DNA of 64,000 nt from assembly GCF_014698505.1 (NCBI RefSeq), contig NZ_JACJTD010000001.1:186001-250000 (forward strand), given 5' to 3'. Below the pieces are notes generated by a model. The model worked only from the letters and a program-made list of their open reading frames with translations. It ran no database searches and was not told the DNA's origin. The position numbers were made by a program, and so were the translations under genes. The stretch is from Nostoc foliaceum FACHB-393 (GTDB taxonomy: Bacteria > Cyanobacteriota > Cyanobacteriia > Cyanobacteriales > Nostocaceae). The first letter of the stretch is position 1. Every line of letters begins with the position of its first letter. This document shows, piece by piece, positions 27,682 to 36,733 of the stretch.

Positions 27682-28335
27682 ATGTTTCTATTGTTAAGCC
27701 GAGTACTGCTGTGGCTGCTGATTGGTACTATCGTATATTCTCTGTTCCAGCGATTTTATCCCTCTGGAACTTTTGTAGGGCGATTAATCTTAGTGGTTAT
27801 CTTAGTAATCGTAGCCCTATCATTTCTGAACCCCAATGAACCTGCTGTGGCGTCGTTGTGGAGGATGTTATCTTTTCCACTCAAGCCCCTAGGAGCCTCT
27901 GTTTTACTGATGATTCTTGCAGCTCAGAAAATCAAAGGAGGTGGGATAGAGAAACCAGGAGGATACTTGGTAGGTTGGGCACTGACGATTTTACTGTTGG
28001 CAAGTACACCAGCAGTCGCCTATTTCCTTTATCGGGCACCTCTAGCAATGACAGGTGAAACTTATGTAGCAAGGGCTACATCCACATCTGGGACACTGGT
28101 GGCATTAGGGCAACCAACTACCACAGCGAATATCTCAGATGTGACTGGGGATAGTATTCTTTCTTATAATTTGAGAGTGCCTCCCTACCTATTACAAGGA
28201 AATCCTCAAGATATTCGCACACGCGGTTTACGACTTGAAGACTTTGTACCGAATTCGGAAACATTGCAATTGACAACAAGAACTTGGGAAAGTTATCTCG
28301 TTGAAATTTACAGGTTCTTGCGTGTTCAGCGGTAA
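27682..28335 (+). CDS. Unknown membrane protein
   Basis: 217 residues, ATG start. Four hydrophobic segments (~3-20, 30-48, 65-82, 98-116) are followed by a ~100-residue non-membrane tail ending in LVEIYRFLRVQR. The arrangement recalls the membrane part of YdcF/DUF218-type proteins, but the DUF218 domain itself is missing, so either this is a different family or the gene is shortened. A MITE-like repeat begins about 50 nt after the stop. No operon partner is evident. Confidence 0.6.
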   Translation: MFLLLSRVLLWLLIGTIVYSLFQRFYPSGTFVGRLILVVILVIVALSFLNPNEPAVASLWRMLSFPLKPLGASVLLMILAAQKIKGGGIEKPGGYLVGWALTILLLASTPAVAYFLYRAPLAMTGETYVARATSTSGTLVALGQPTTTANISDVTGDSILSYNLRVPPYLLQGNPQDIRTRGLRLEDFVPNSETLQLTTRTWESYLVEIYRFLRVQR

Positions 28336-28384
28336 TAAAGTTAAAAAAGAAAAACTTGTCTGGTTAACTGAGATGGTAACTGGA

Positions 28385-28510
28385 TTTGCGCCGTGTTGTA
28401 CTAGTACTCTGGCAAGGCAACTTTACTGGGTTCGTAGTAAGTGCTTGAGCGCTCAAGCCAAGGACTAAGAACTTATTCACCCATTAAAGTTGGGGTGGTG
28501 GGCTACTAGT
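28385..28510. repeat. Dispersed repeat, copy B (partner at 12211-12310)
   Basis: Reverse complement of the 12211-12310 element: GGTTCGTAGTAAGTGC, inner palindrome TTGAGCGCTCAA, AAGAACTTATTCACCC and AAGTTGGGGTGGTGGGC. ACTAGTA tracts lie near both ends. Non-coding. Confidence 0.65.
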
Positions 28511-28580
28511 AACGAACGGCAATAACTATCCCGTTGGACTAGCAGTTAATCTAAGATGATAAAGTTGCAAAATTGCTTTA

Positions 28581-30332
28581 ATGGCAAAATCTCGACGAAT
28601 CGCTAAACTCAGTGCTTACCTACGACCCCATTGGCGAGAGGCCTCCTTAGGGATTCTCGCTTTATTGTCTGTCAATGCACTGGGCGTTTATATTCCTTGG
28701 TTGATTCGTGCTGGTGTTGATAAACTTTCGACAACCTTTAGTTGGAACCAAATACTACATTACGTAGTAATAATTGTCTTGCTCAGTTCGGCGATGTGGC
28801 TAATGCGGATGGCATCCCGTATTTGGCTATTTGGGGTGGGGCGACAGGTAGAATTTGACCTGAAACAACGGATTTTTGAACACTTACTCAAGCTGGAGCC
28901 GGCTTATTTTGCCAGTAATACTGCTGGTGATTTGATTAATCGGGCTACCAGTGATGTGGACAATATCAAGCGTTTATTGGGTTTTGCGGTCTTGAGTTTG
29001 GCAAATACGGTGTTTGCCTACGCCCTGACACTGCCAGTAATGCTGGCGATTAGTGTGGATCTCACACTAGCTTCCCTGGCAGTGTACCCTTTTATGCTCT
29101 TGTTAGTGAGTCTGTTTAGCGATCGCTTACGCAAACAACAAGCAGCAGTTCAAGAGCAACTCTCTGACATCAGCGAACTCATCCAGGAGGATATCAGTGG
29201 CATTGCCTTGATTAAAATCTATGCCCAAGAAGCAAACGAGCGTCGAGCTTTTGCCAAGAAAAATCAGCAGCTATTGACTGCTAACCTGGAACTGGCAAAA
29301 ATCCGAAATACCCTGTTTCCGCTAATTGGTGGGCTAGCTAATGTCAGTTCACTGGTGATCATCTGGCTAGGCGCGGCGCGGATGTCTTCTGGAACCCTTC
29401 AAGTTGGCGACTTTTTAGCACTGTTAATTTATGTAGAGCGTCTAGTTTTTCCCACAGCTCTTTTAGGATTCACAATTACTGCCTACCAACGGGGTGAAGT
29501 TAGTATCGATAGGCTTGAATCTATTCTCTCTGTCACACCGAAAATTCAAGACGCAGCCGATGCCATACATTTACCAATGGCTGAACTTAAAGGGGAAGTG
29601 ACAGCTAAAAATCTCACCTATACTTACCCTGGTGCCACTACTCCCGCTCTAGAAAATGTTAACTTTACCATTGCTCCTGGAGAAACCGTGGCCATTGTTG
29701 GAGCAATTGGTTCGGGGAAATCTACTTTGGCGAATGCTTTGCCGCGCTTGTTAGATATTGAGTCAGAACAATTGTTTTTAGATGGGCTAGATATTACTAA
29801 AATCGCTTTGGCAGATTTACGAGGTGCGATCGCCTACGTTCCTCAAGATAGCTTTCTATTTAGTACTACAATCAAAAATAATATCCGCTATGGCGATCCA
29901 GTTAGCGAACAAGAGCAGATAGAATCTGTCGCTAAACTTGCCCAAATTGAATCAGAAATTAACAATTTTCCCCAGCAATACGACACTCTTGTTGGTGAAC
30001 GCGGGATTACTCTTTCTGGCGGTCAACGACAACGTACTGCCTTGGCTAGGGCTATGCTGGTCAATGCTCCAGTATTAATTTTGGATGATGCCCTCTCTAG
30101 TGTGGATAATCAAACAGCCACGCAAATCCTCAAAAATCTCTCTGGTGGTACAGAGCGCAAAACAGTAATTTTTATTACCCATCAATTATCGGCGGCAGCT
30201 GCTGCTGACCGGATTTTTGTGATGGAAAAAGGAAGAATTGTTCAGACAGGCAATCACTTACAACTGGTGCAACAAGAGGGTTTATACAGAACTTTGTGGA
30301 GCCAGCATCAGGTTGAAGAATTGCTGCATTAG
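28581..30332 (+). CDS. ABC exporter half-transporter (membrane plus ATPase)
   Basis: 583 residues: about six transmembrane helices (residues ~20-310) then a nucleotide-binding domain (~335-570). Walker A is GAIGSGKST, the signature is LSGGQRQR, and Walker B is VLILDDALSSVD. The residue after the Walker B aspartate is D, not the catalytic E, and the switch histidine is present (FITHQLS). An LDD Walker B is typical of the weaker half of heterodimeric exporters (MdlA/TM287-like). No second half lies in the window. Substrate unknown; lipid, peptide or drug export are the usual roles. Confidence 0.9.
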   Translation: MAKSRRIAKLSAYLRPHWREASLGILALLSVNALGVYIPWLIRAGVDKLSTTFSWNQILHYVVIIVLLSSAMWLMRMASRIWLFGVGRQVEFDLKQRIFEHLLKLEPAYFASNTAGDLINRATSDVDNIKRLLGFAVLSLANTVFAYALTLPVMLAISVDLTLASLAVYPFMLLLVSLFSDRLRKQQAAVQEQLSDISELIQEDISGIALIKIYAQEANERRAFAKKNQQLLTANLELAKIRNTLFPLIGGLANVSSLVIIWLGAARMSSGTLQVGDFLALLIYVERLVFPTALLGFTITAYQRGEVSIDRLESILSVTPKIQDAADAIHLPMAELKGEVTAKNLTYTYPGATTPALENVNFTIAPGETVAIVGAIGSGKSTLANALPRLLDIESEQLFLDGLDITKIALADLRGAIAYVPQDSFLFSTTIKNNIRYGDPVSEQEQIESVAKLAQIESEINNFPQQYDTLVGERGITLSGGQRQRTALARAMLVNAPVLILDDALSSVDNQTATQILKNLSGGTERKTVIFITHQLSAAAAADRIFVMEKGRIVQTGNHLQLVQQEGLYRTLWSQHQVEELLH

Positions 30333-30485
30333 GTTTTGACCTATATAGCAATACAGTTCAGTTAAGCATTTCTTTCTTCTCTTTGCGTCCTTTGCGTCCT
30401 TGGCGGTTCGTTAAAAAAATTGACTTTGACAAAGAGTTTTAGCCTTAACTGAACCGTATTGCGCTATAAGCATATTTCATTGTAT

Positions 30486-30517
30486 GAAGGGGCGCACAAC
30501 TAGCTATGCGCCCCTTC
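30486..30517. terminator. GC-rich palindrome between convergent genes
   Basis: GAAGGGGCGCA (30486-30496) pairs with TGCGCCCCTTC (30507-30517), 10-nt loop, then TCTTT. It can terminate the ABC gene and, from the other side, the nuclease gene. Member of the GGGGC...GCCCC dispersed palindrome family (also 35960, 37186, 60255). Confidence 0.65.
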
Positions 30518-30520
30518 TCT

Positions 30521-32323
30521 TTAGGAATTACAGTATGCCCGTTCTGCTAATGTGGCATCTAATACAAATGGATTGTCATTACCTTGAAATTTAGCGATCG
30601 CATGACTGCGTTCTATTTCAGTAATATCTGGGGGGTCTTGCTGATTCCATTTACACAAAATCTGGCGCTGATTCTGAAAGTAATTTCGGTCTACTCTCTC
30701 AGCCTGATTCCGATAGATAGTGTAAAAGTAGAACATTGCCCTGGCTATATCCCCTTTTACTTTTTCTCTCGGCTCAAATTTAGCAGATGCTGATTCGCTA
30801 AACTCGTCAATTGCACTAGTAGGAATTGTCGATTGAACAGTATCATTTCGATACCATTTGTTAGTAACTGTGTCGGCTATATCGTCAAAGGGTTTATTGC
30901 CTCGCTCACTATTAATATTTTCCCGTGCAGGAAATAGATGGTGAAGATCGCTTCGGGAATTACCCTTGTCAGCACCTTTACTCTGTGGCCAAACATGTTC
31001 GGTATTCAGCCCTAATTTGTCAGCTTCTTGACTAGGATCGCCACTGCCAGTTAAACGAATCGGGTAACTAGCATAGATGTCTGTCACAATGCCTGCTCGG
31101 TTATCAATAATGGCAAACATTTGGTCTCTTGCCCGATCATAATTCAAGACTTTGTTAGGCGTATACTCCTTAGCTAGTTCATCAACTAAAGCAAATTTGG
31201 ATAATTCAGGCAATATAATTGCCGAATCACTTACGGGAGTGGGTTGGCTAACGGGAGGGATGGTGTCAGAGGTGGACTGGTTAGCAGGTAATGTAAACGC
31301 TGCAATCACAGGATCATGATCGCTGACAGGTCTACTAAAGCCAACGTTGACATGCACAATGTCAATTTCCGGTTGAGCAACACGAGAAAGATTTTCACTG
31401 ACCAATAAATGGTCAATAAGTTGAGGATTCCCACGGAATTTGTAAGTGAACTGATCGCTAAGAGGTAAACGAACCGTCAGATTTTCAAGAATGTTACTCT
31501 TCAAGGTCTTCAAAGGTAAAGAATCTGGTAAATCGTTTAAGTCACCCAGTACAATTACTTTGGCTTGCGGGTCAACTTCTAGTAGTTGCGCTACGAATTC
31601 ATTAACGATTTGGGCTTGCTTGATTCGTTGAGCATCGCTGGGAGAACCTCCAAGCTTAGAAACAAAGTGGTTTGCAATAATAAACAGTTTTTGATCGTTA
31701 AATATAAATTCTGCTGCAAGTGGTTTACGACTTTGATCGAAAGCATTATTTGTGGGGTCAATGCGACCCGGGTTGAGCGAAAGGTCAAGACCATTTGAAC
31801 CTTGAGTAATAGCCACAGCATCTAATGAACCACCTCTTCTGGGCAGTTTTGCTAGAGTTATCCGGCTGGGCCGAAATAAGAAACCGACACGGATATTGCC
31901 TCCAGGTTCTCCACCATCTTGATCGTCGCTGGGCGCAATATCAACAAAGTCGTATGCTGGACTACCAATATTTTCGAGCGCCGCAATCAGTTTTTGGTAA
32001 GTCTGATTTGCATTTACAACGTCATCATTGATTGGCCCGTTGTTATCCTGAACTTCAATTAAACTGATGACATCTGGTGCGTTCAAATTATTGAGAATAA
32101 TTTTGGCAATATTCTCAAAACGTCGATCCTTAGGATCTAAATTCTCTACATTAAAAGTTGCAACAGTCAATACATCCTGTGAATTTTTTAGAGATGTTGT
32201 TTCACGTTCTGTAACTGAAGGTAAAGGAGTTGGTAATTGGGCTATAGGGCTAGCTTGCAGTGGACTAATCGATGCTAAGAAGACGAGAGCAATACTAAGT
32301 AGTAGCAATTTAAGAAATTTCAT
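30521..32323 (-). CDS. Secreted two-domain nuclease: EEP domain plus endonuclease I domain
   Basis: About 600 residues; the ATG at 32323 is preferred over a TTG four codons upstream. A signal peptide ends near LQASP. Residues ~55-345 form an endonuclease/exonuclease/phosphatase domain: TFNVENL, LIEVQDN, VLGDLNDLPDS and the terminal SDHDPVIA histidine are all present. After a T/P/S linker (~350-370), residues ~390-600 form an endonuclease I (EndA/Vvn-type, beta-beta-alpha metal) domain with NTEHVWPQSKGAD and SDLHHLFPA. Likely an extracellular DNase for phosphate scavenging or DNA clearance; role is inference. Both active sites look intact. Confidence 0.88.
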   Translation of the reverse strand: MKFLKLLLLSIALVFLASISPLQASPIAQLPTPLPSVTERETTSLKNSQDVLTVATFNVENLDPKDRRFENIAKIILNNLNAPDVISLIEVQDNNGPINDDVVNANQTYQKLIAALENIGSPAYDFVDIAPSDDQDGGEPGGNIRVGFLFRPSRITLAKLPRRGGSLDAVAITQGSNGLDLSLNPGRIDPTNNAFDQSRKPLAAEFIFNDQKLFIIANHFVSKLGGSPSDAQRIKQAQIVNEFVAQLLEVDPQAKVIVLGDLNDLPDSLPLKTLKSNILENLTVRLPLSDQFTYKFRGNPQLIDHLLVSENLSRVAQPEIDIVHVNVGFSRPVSDHDPVIAAFTLPANQSTSDTIPPVSQPTPVSDSAIILPELSKFALVDELAKEYTPNKVLNYDRARDQMFAIIDNRAGIVTDIYASYPIRLTGSGDPSQEADKLGLNTEHVWPQSKGADKGNSRSDLHHLFPARENINSERGNKPFDDIADTVTNKWYRNDTVQSTIPTSAIDEFSESASAKFEPREKVKGDIARAMFYFYTIYRNQAERVDRNYFQNQRQILCKWNQQDPPDITEIERSHAIAKFQGNDNPFVLDATLAERAYCNS

Positions 32324-32501
32324 ACTCTCTACCAATGAAGGTATTTTCTAGATTAGTCTTCTTTTTAATAGAGTTCAGTTAAGACAAGCTTTAGCTTAGG
32401 TAAAGCTTTTGCTTTATTTAACGTATACAAATTTATAAAAATCAGAACTATTTTCTGAAAAAGTCTGTCCAACAATAAGTTATGGTGCAAAAGTTTCAGG
32501 G

Positions 32502-33299
32502 ATGATGATAAACACAAATATAGTATATGTATGTTTATTTCTCTTTTTGATGATTGTTTTGTTTCGGCTCATAGAAAAGCCGGTTGAGGCAAATTCTTTT
32601 CAAGTAACTCAACAGCAGGCAATCAGAGTTTTATTTATTGGCAACAGCTATATCTATGTCAATGATCTTCCTTGGTTGACACAACAGTTGGCTGAGTCGG
32701 CAAAAGAAACTAGAACGCTCGAAACTGAAATGGTTGTGGTTGGTGGAGCTACCCTCAAAAGCCACTGGAGAAGTGGTAAAGCACTCAGGCTATTAAAAAC
32801 GAAACGATGGGATTACGTAGTACTCCAAGAGCAAAGTACTTTACCCATTACCAATCCCAAGGAAATGTACAAGTACGCCAGTCTGTTTGATGCCGAAATT
32901 AAGCGAGTGAATTCCCAAACAGTATTCTATTTGACTTGGGCAAAGCAAAATCAACCAGAAACGCAACAGATATTGACCGATTCATACATGACAATTGCTA
33001 AAGAACTAAAAGCCAAAGTTGCACCTGTTGGAATAGCTTGGCAAAAAGTTCAGGAAGCGAATCCGAAATTGAACCTTTATAGTTCGGATCAAAGCCACCC
33101 TAGTCCTATTGGTTCTTACGTAGCAGCCTCTGTATTTTATACAATTTTTTACGAAGGAAGCCCGGTAGGGTTGAGTCGTCGTATATACAGTAGCCAATTT
33201 AGTACGCCACAAGAGGGCAACAGACTTGAATTGGAAAGTTTAAGTGAAACAGATGCCCAAATAATTCAAAATTTGGTTGAGTACATTGTCAGAAATTAG
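32502..33299 (+). CDS. SGNH/GDSL-type hydrolase (DUF4886-like), membrane-anchored
   Basis: 265 residues. N-terminal hydrophobic helix (~5-22) as signal or anchor. The SGNH blocks are FIGNSYIYVNDLPW (block I, nucleophile S in GNS), GGA, VLQEQ, and DQSHPSPIGSY with the catalytic D and H. These families are esterases acting on acetylated sugars, lipids or peptides. Divergent from the nuclease gene. The first ATG (32502) is adjacent to a second in-frame ATG; either may be used. Confidence 0.8.
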   Translation: MMINTNIVYVCLFLFLMIVLFRLIEKPVEANSFQVTQQQAIRVLFIGNSYIYVNDLPWLTQQLAESAKETRTLETEMVVVGGATLKSHWRSGKALRLLKTKRWDYVVLQEQSTLPITNPKEMYKYASLFDAEIKRVNSQTVFYLTWAKQNQPETQQILTDSYMTIAKELKAKVAPVGIAWQKVQEANPKLNLYSSDQSHPSPIGSYVAASVFYTIFYEGSPVGLSRRIYSSQFSTPQEGNRLELESLSETDAQIIQNLVEYIVRN

Positions 33300-33394
33300 T
33301 CATCTAAATTTAGGTCTTCCAGATACAACTTTCTTCGCTCAGGAAATTACTTTCTAAGAGTTAATGGCGAAGCCAAAAGGATGTAGGATACCTC

Positions 33395-33970
33395 TCAGCT
33401 TGTCCATCTTACCAATTGTTGCTCCAAAACTTGTACAAAACCGATCGCAATTTGAATTAAGGGCCAGCCTACTAAACAAATAAATGTTGCTCGTCGAGTA
33501 GTAATATCTAACCCTTGGCGTACTGCGACAATTACCGCCAATAAACTCCACAACGCCAATATAAGCTCAATTGGTCGTCCTAGTAAGGGAATGAGAGTTA
33601 AAAAATTCAGTATTTGCGGTGCATAAGCAAAGCCTATCGGAATAAGTAAGTCACCGTAAGTAGGATCGATGGGTTTGAGCCATTGCCCAATCTTAAAAAT
33701 TGTGAATGTCCAAAAATAGTATCCTGCAACAATAGCGATCGCATCAATCAAAAGACCCGTCAAAAGTACAAAAACCGTAGCTCGATTTATTAATAAAATT
33801 ATGCCACTACCTATGGCATGAGAAATAGCAGCCAGAATGACAATACTTAGAGCTAATCTCTGGTTTCGCTGTGTATTGCGAGCATTTTCATAGAAGTCGC
33901 CATTCAAAGCTAGAGCATACCGAAGTGTATGACACAAACCTTGCCTTGATTTTTTATTATTACTACTCAT
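33395..33970 (-). CDS. YIP1-family membrane protein
   Basis: 191 residues, five hydrophobic segments after a basic N-terminus, in the pattern of the bacterial YIP1 family: a GDFYENARNTQRNQRLALSI opening, GYYFWTFTIFKIGQWL, and YGDLLIPIGFAYAPQILNFL. Function in bacteria is not established. The gene is divergent from the next plus-strand gene, with an AT-rich gap of 115 nt between their starts. Confidence 0.75.
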   Translation of the reverse strand: MSSNNKKSRQGLCHTLRYALALNGDFYENARNTQRNQRLALSIVILAAISHAIGSGIILLINRATVFVLLTGLLIDAIAIVAGYYFWTFTIFKIGQWLKPIDPTYGDLLIPIGFAYAPQILNFLTLIPLLGRPIELILALWSLLAVIVAVRQGLDITTRRATFICLVGWPLIQIAIGFVQVLEQQLVRWTS

Positions 33971-34085
33971 TTTTTCTAACTAATGAGGGTTGACAAATTA
34001 CAAAAAACATAATTTGATAAATTTTATAAAATAAGCAATTAAAAATCAAAACTTAAAGTTTAACTATATAAAACAATAATCTCAA

Positions 34086-35105
34086 ATGCGTAGAATTGGC
34101 GGACAAATACTGCTATGGTTGCAAAGTGGAACATTAAGACTGTTGGTATTAGCAGGGATAATACTTCTTGCCTGGGGAACTTTTGCCCCTGTGGGAACAT
34201 TGGTATGGTGGTTGAGTCAAAGTTCTGAAAGCTTGGGGATTAAAAAAGATCCAACGAAAAAGTTACCCAGAGATAACCGTTCGCTGGAAGTTGAGAAATC
34301 GAAAAATATTGATTGCTATATAGTTTTTTTACCAGGAGTAGGAGATTTTTCCGCCAACCAATTAACTCCAGGTGAAGAAATTTTTTTAAATAAATTAGAG
34401 CAAATTCATCGTAATTGTGTAACAGTGCGGGATGTTTTTCCTTACTCCGCTGCTAACGAAAGTTTAGGAGGGCAACGGTTATTAGCACCTCTGTGGAGTG
34501 CAGCTGAAAAAGCAGATGGTTTGTTCTCTAATACAGATGTTTTAATTAAAATCCGTAATCTCTGGCGGTTTGCTATTTCTGCCGATGACCGTTATGGACA
34601 GATTTATAACTTGGGAATTGCGAATGCGATCATTGATCGCATGAATGCCGTATACCCTTTATCCAAACGTCCTAAACAAGGGCTGAAAGTGATTTTAGTT
34701 GGAACCAGTGGCGGAGTGCAAGTCGCTCTTGGTGCGGTTTCTGATCTCGAACAGTGGCTAAATGCTCAATTAATTGTTGTTTCAATAGGTGGTGATTTTG
34801 ATGGCGAAACAGGCTTTGATAAAGTTGACCATGTGTACCAACTTGTAGGTAGTCGAGACTGGATTGAAGATATTAGCCAGATTGTATTTGCTTCACGCTG
34901 GCCAATTACAGTAGGTTCACCTTTCAATCAAGCTCGTCTTCAAGGTCGTTATACAGTTATGAAAACAGGCCCTCATGCTCATAGTGGATCTCAAGGTTAT
35001 TTTGGTACAACAACAATCGGGCAAAGCCAAACAACTTATGTAGAATTAACACTCGAAAAAGTCAATAAACTGCCAATTTGGTCTAATCGAAATCAACGGC
35101 AATAG
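34086..35105 (+). CDS. Membrane-anchored alpha/beta-hydrolase-like protein
   Basis: 339 residues. One N-terminal transmembrane helix (~17-40), then a soluble domain with IVFLPGVGDFSANQLTPGEE and a hydrolase-like elbow VILVGTSGGVQVAL (nucleophile S in GTSGG). A late GPHAHSG histidine could complete a triad; an acid between them was not pinned down. Resembles conserved cyanobacterial proteins of unknown role. First of four plus-strand genes running to 37120, with gaps of 80-185 nt that leave operon structure open. Confidence 0.65.
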   Translation: MRRIGGQILLWLQSGTLRLLVLAGIILLAWGTFAPVGTLVWWLSQSSESLGIKKDPTKKLPRDNRSLEVEKSKNIDCYIVFLPGVGDFSANQLTPGEEIFLNKLEQIHRNCVTVRDVFPYSAANESLGGQRLLAPLWSAAEKADGLFSNTDVLIKIRNLWRFAISADDRYGQIYNLGIANAIIDRMNAVYPLSKRPKQGLKVILVGTSGGVQVALGAVSDLEQWLNAQLIVVSIGGDFDGETGFDKVDHVYQLVGSRDWIEDISQIVFASRWPITVGSPFNQARLQGRYTVMKTGPHAHSGSQGYFGTTTIGQSQTTYVELTLEKVNKLPIWSNRNQRQ

Positions 35106-35241
35106 TCTTGACGGTACAATAGCGATCGCCACAAACGGCCAAACTGCATAAAACTCACCAAATATCAATCTTTAACCACGTTAGTTTTTTGGGATAGATG
35201 GGTAGTATAAATTACCGAAAAAACTAATTTGGCAGATAGTA

Positions 35242-35916
35242 ATGTTCAAAACTCAATTATCACAATCCCAGGCTTGGGGAGAACTTCCGACCTTAAATTT
35301 AATGCATCGCCATATTGGAGCGATCGCAGTTCTAATTTTAATTAGCTTACTGAGTTCATTGAGTGGAACACCAGATCGTCATACCATCTCTAACTGCTGG
35401 GAAGGTTTACTCTGGGGACTGGCAGATCCAGTAATTGGCTTGGATTGTTTAATTGGGATTATTGCTATTGGTTTACTCTCATCTGTGTTTGTTCGTGGCG
35501 CTGCGATCGCTGGATCTTTTGTCTTAGCAGCAATCTTGGGGATTGTAATTCATTTATTGCAGCTAAATTTACCAGGCACAGAAATAGCCATCGCAATTTC
35601 TACCATCGTTTTTGGTACTATGCTGATGATGCCAAATCAACCAAACTTTATAGTACTTGCTCTAGTGGGTGTCAGTGCTGGTTTATTTCAGGGTTACGCT
35701 GATGCTGAATCTATTATTGGGGCAGGAATGATGCCACTAATTGCCTATATACTAGGCATAACTTTAACTCTGTTTGCGGTTGTCATGAGTGCTAGAGAGA
35801 TTGGTGGTGCAATTGGTATGGGAGAAATAAACCGAATTTTACCCTCTAAAATTAGTATTGCTGGCTTCGCTTTCTGTGCGATCGGCATCGTGTTTTTGAG
35901 AAATTCGATCATTTAA
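35242..35916 (+). CDS. HupE/UreJ-like membrane protein lacking the metal-binding histidines
   Basis: 224 residues, six hydrophobic segments. The pattern GLADPVIGLDCLIGIIAIG aligns with the HupE/UreJ signature GLxHPxxGxDHxLAMxAxG, and GLFQGYADAE with the FHGxAHGxE signature; the usual histidines are D, C, Q and D here. HupE/UreJ proteins are thought to move nickel or cobalt for hydrogenase and urease. With the ligands lost, metal transport is doubtful, and no hydrogenase or urease gene is near. Possibly a cyanobacterial branch of the family with a new role. Confidence 0.7.
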   Translation: MFKTQLSQSQAWGELPTLNLMHRHIGAIAVLILISLLSSLSGTPDRHTISNCWEGLLWGLADPVIGLDCLIGIIAIGLLSSVFVRGAAIAGSFVLAAILGIVIHLLQLNLPGTEIAIAISTIVFGTMLMMPNQPNFIVLALVGVSAGLFQGYADAESIIGAGMMPLIAYILGITLTLFAVVMSAREIGGAIGMGEINRILPSKISIAGFAFCAIGIVFLRNSII

Positions 35917-35959
35917 ATCATATATTTCAATATTGCCATTCAGTGGAATACATTCATTT

Positions 35960-35991
35960 GTGGGGGCGTACACTTAACTGTACGCCCCCAC
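35960..35991. repeat. GC-rich palindrome, GGGGC...GCCCC family
   Basis: GTGGGGGCGTACA (35960-35972) and TGTACGCCCCCAC (35979-35991) with a 6-nt loop. It lies between two plus-strand genes and overlaps the apparent 5' extension of the next reading frame, which argues for the later start chosen for that gene. Confidence 0.75.
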
Positions 35992-36089
35992 TACGTCTTC
36001 AGACTGAAAGTTGCAACCAACTCAACGTTCTAGTGAATAAGCTGATGCACCTCTGCGCTAATCTAGAGGCTATATCTAAACAAAAGGTT

Positions 36090-36653
36090 ATGACACCTGA
36101 AGAAATTGCAGCTACTCTAACAGAATTGTTTGGCACATCGGCTGTTGGTGCAATCGCTCCTGGATCGTGGCAAGTAGACACCTCTACTTTTCGGCTATTG
36201 GTGCTGCTTTCCGAAGATAAGACTTGGCTGCGAGTTTTACTACCTATTGTGCCCGTAGAAGAAGGGCAAGCATTTTTAGAACAGTTCCTAGAAGCTAACT
36301 TTGATGACACTCAGGAAGTACGTTACGCTTTGTATGAAGGGGTAATTTGGGGAGTTTTTCAACACAACAGTGACACTTTAGTGGGTGCGGATTTGTCCAA
36401 TGCAATTAACCGACTTGTATCTCTCTATGATGCTAGATTAAATAATGTTTTTAATCGACTAATTGAAAGTCGCATTCGGCAAATTATTCAGGCAGCAAAA
36501 CAGCAAGGGCAATCTCTGCAAGCTACTATGCAAAGCTTAGAACGCTTTTACGCAGAAGGATTAATGGGTGAAATAAATCAAACTACAGAGGCGCGAGAAG
36601 AAGTTTTAGCTGCTTGGCGACATCAGTTAGAACGTTTATGGAATGAGGGTTGA
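36090..36653 (+). CDS. YbjN/CesT-like chaperone-fold protein
   Basis: 187 residues from ATG 36090, which has an AAAGG site just upstream; the frame extends back to 35943 but there runs through a dispersed palindrome. Residues ~5-115 have the alternating helix-strand layout of the YbjN/CesT (type III chaperone-like) fold, with WQVDTSTFRLLVLLSEDKTW and WGVFQHNSDTL strands; the C-terminus is helical and charged. Function unknown. It is followed after 80 nt by a DUF2358 gene. Confidence 0.6.
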   Translation: MTPEEIAATLTELFGTSAVGAIAPGSWQVDTSTFRLLVLLSEDKTWLRVLLPIVPVEEGQAFLEQFLEANFDDTQEVRYALYEGVIWGVFQHNSDTLVGADLSNAINRLVSLYDARLNNVFNRLIESRIRQIIQAAKQQGQSLQATMQSLERFYAEGLMGEINQTTEAREEVLAAWRHQLERLWNEG

Positions 36654-36733
36654 TTACATACAATTTTAATCGGGATTTATATCCGCGCCAGATTGACATA
36701 ATTAAAGTAGTTTACAAATATATCTATATAATC

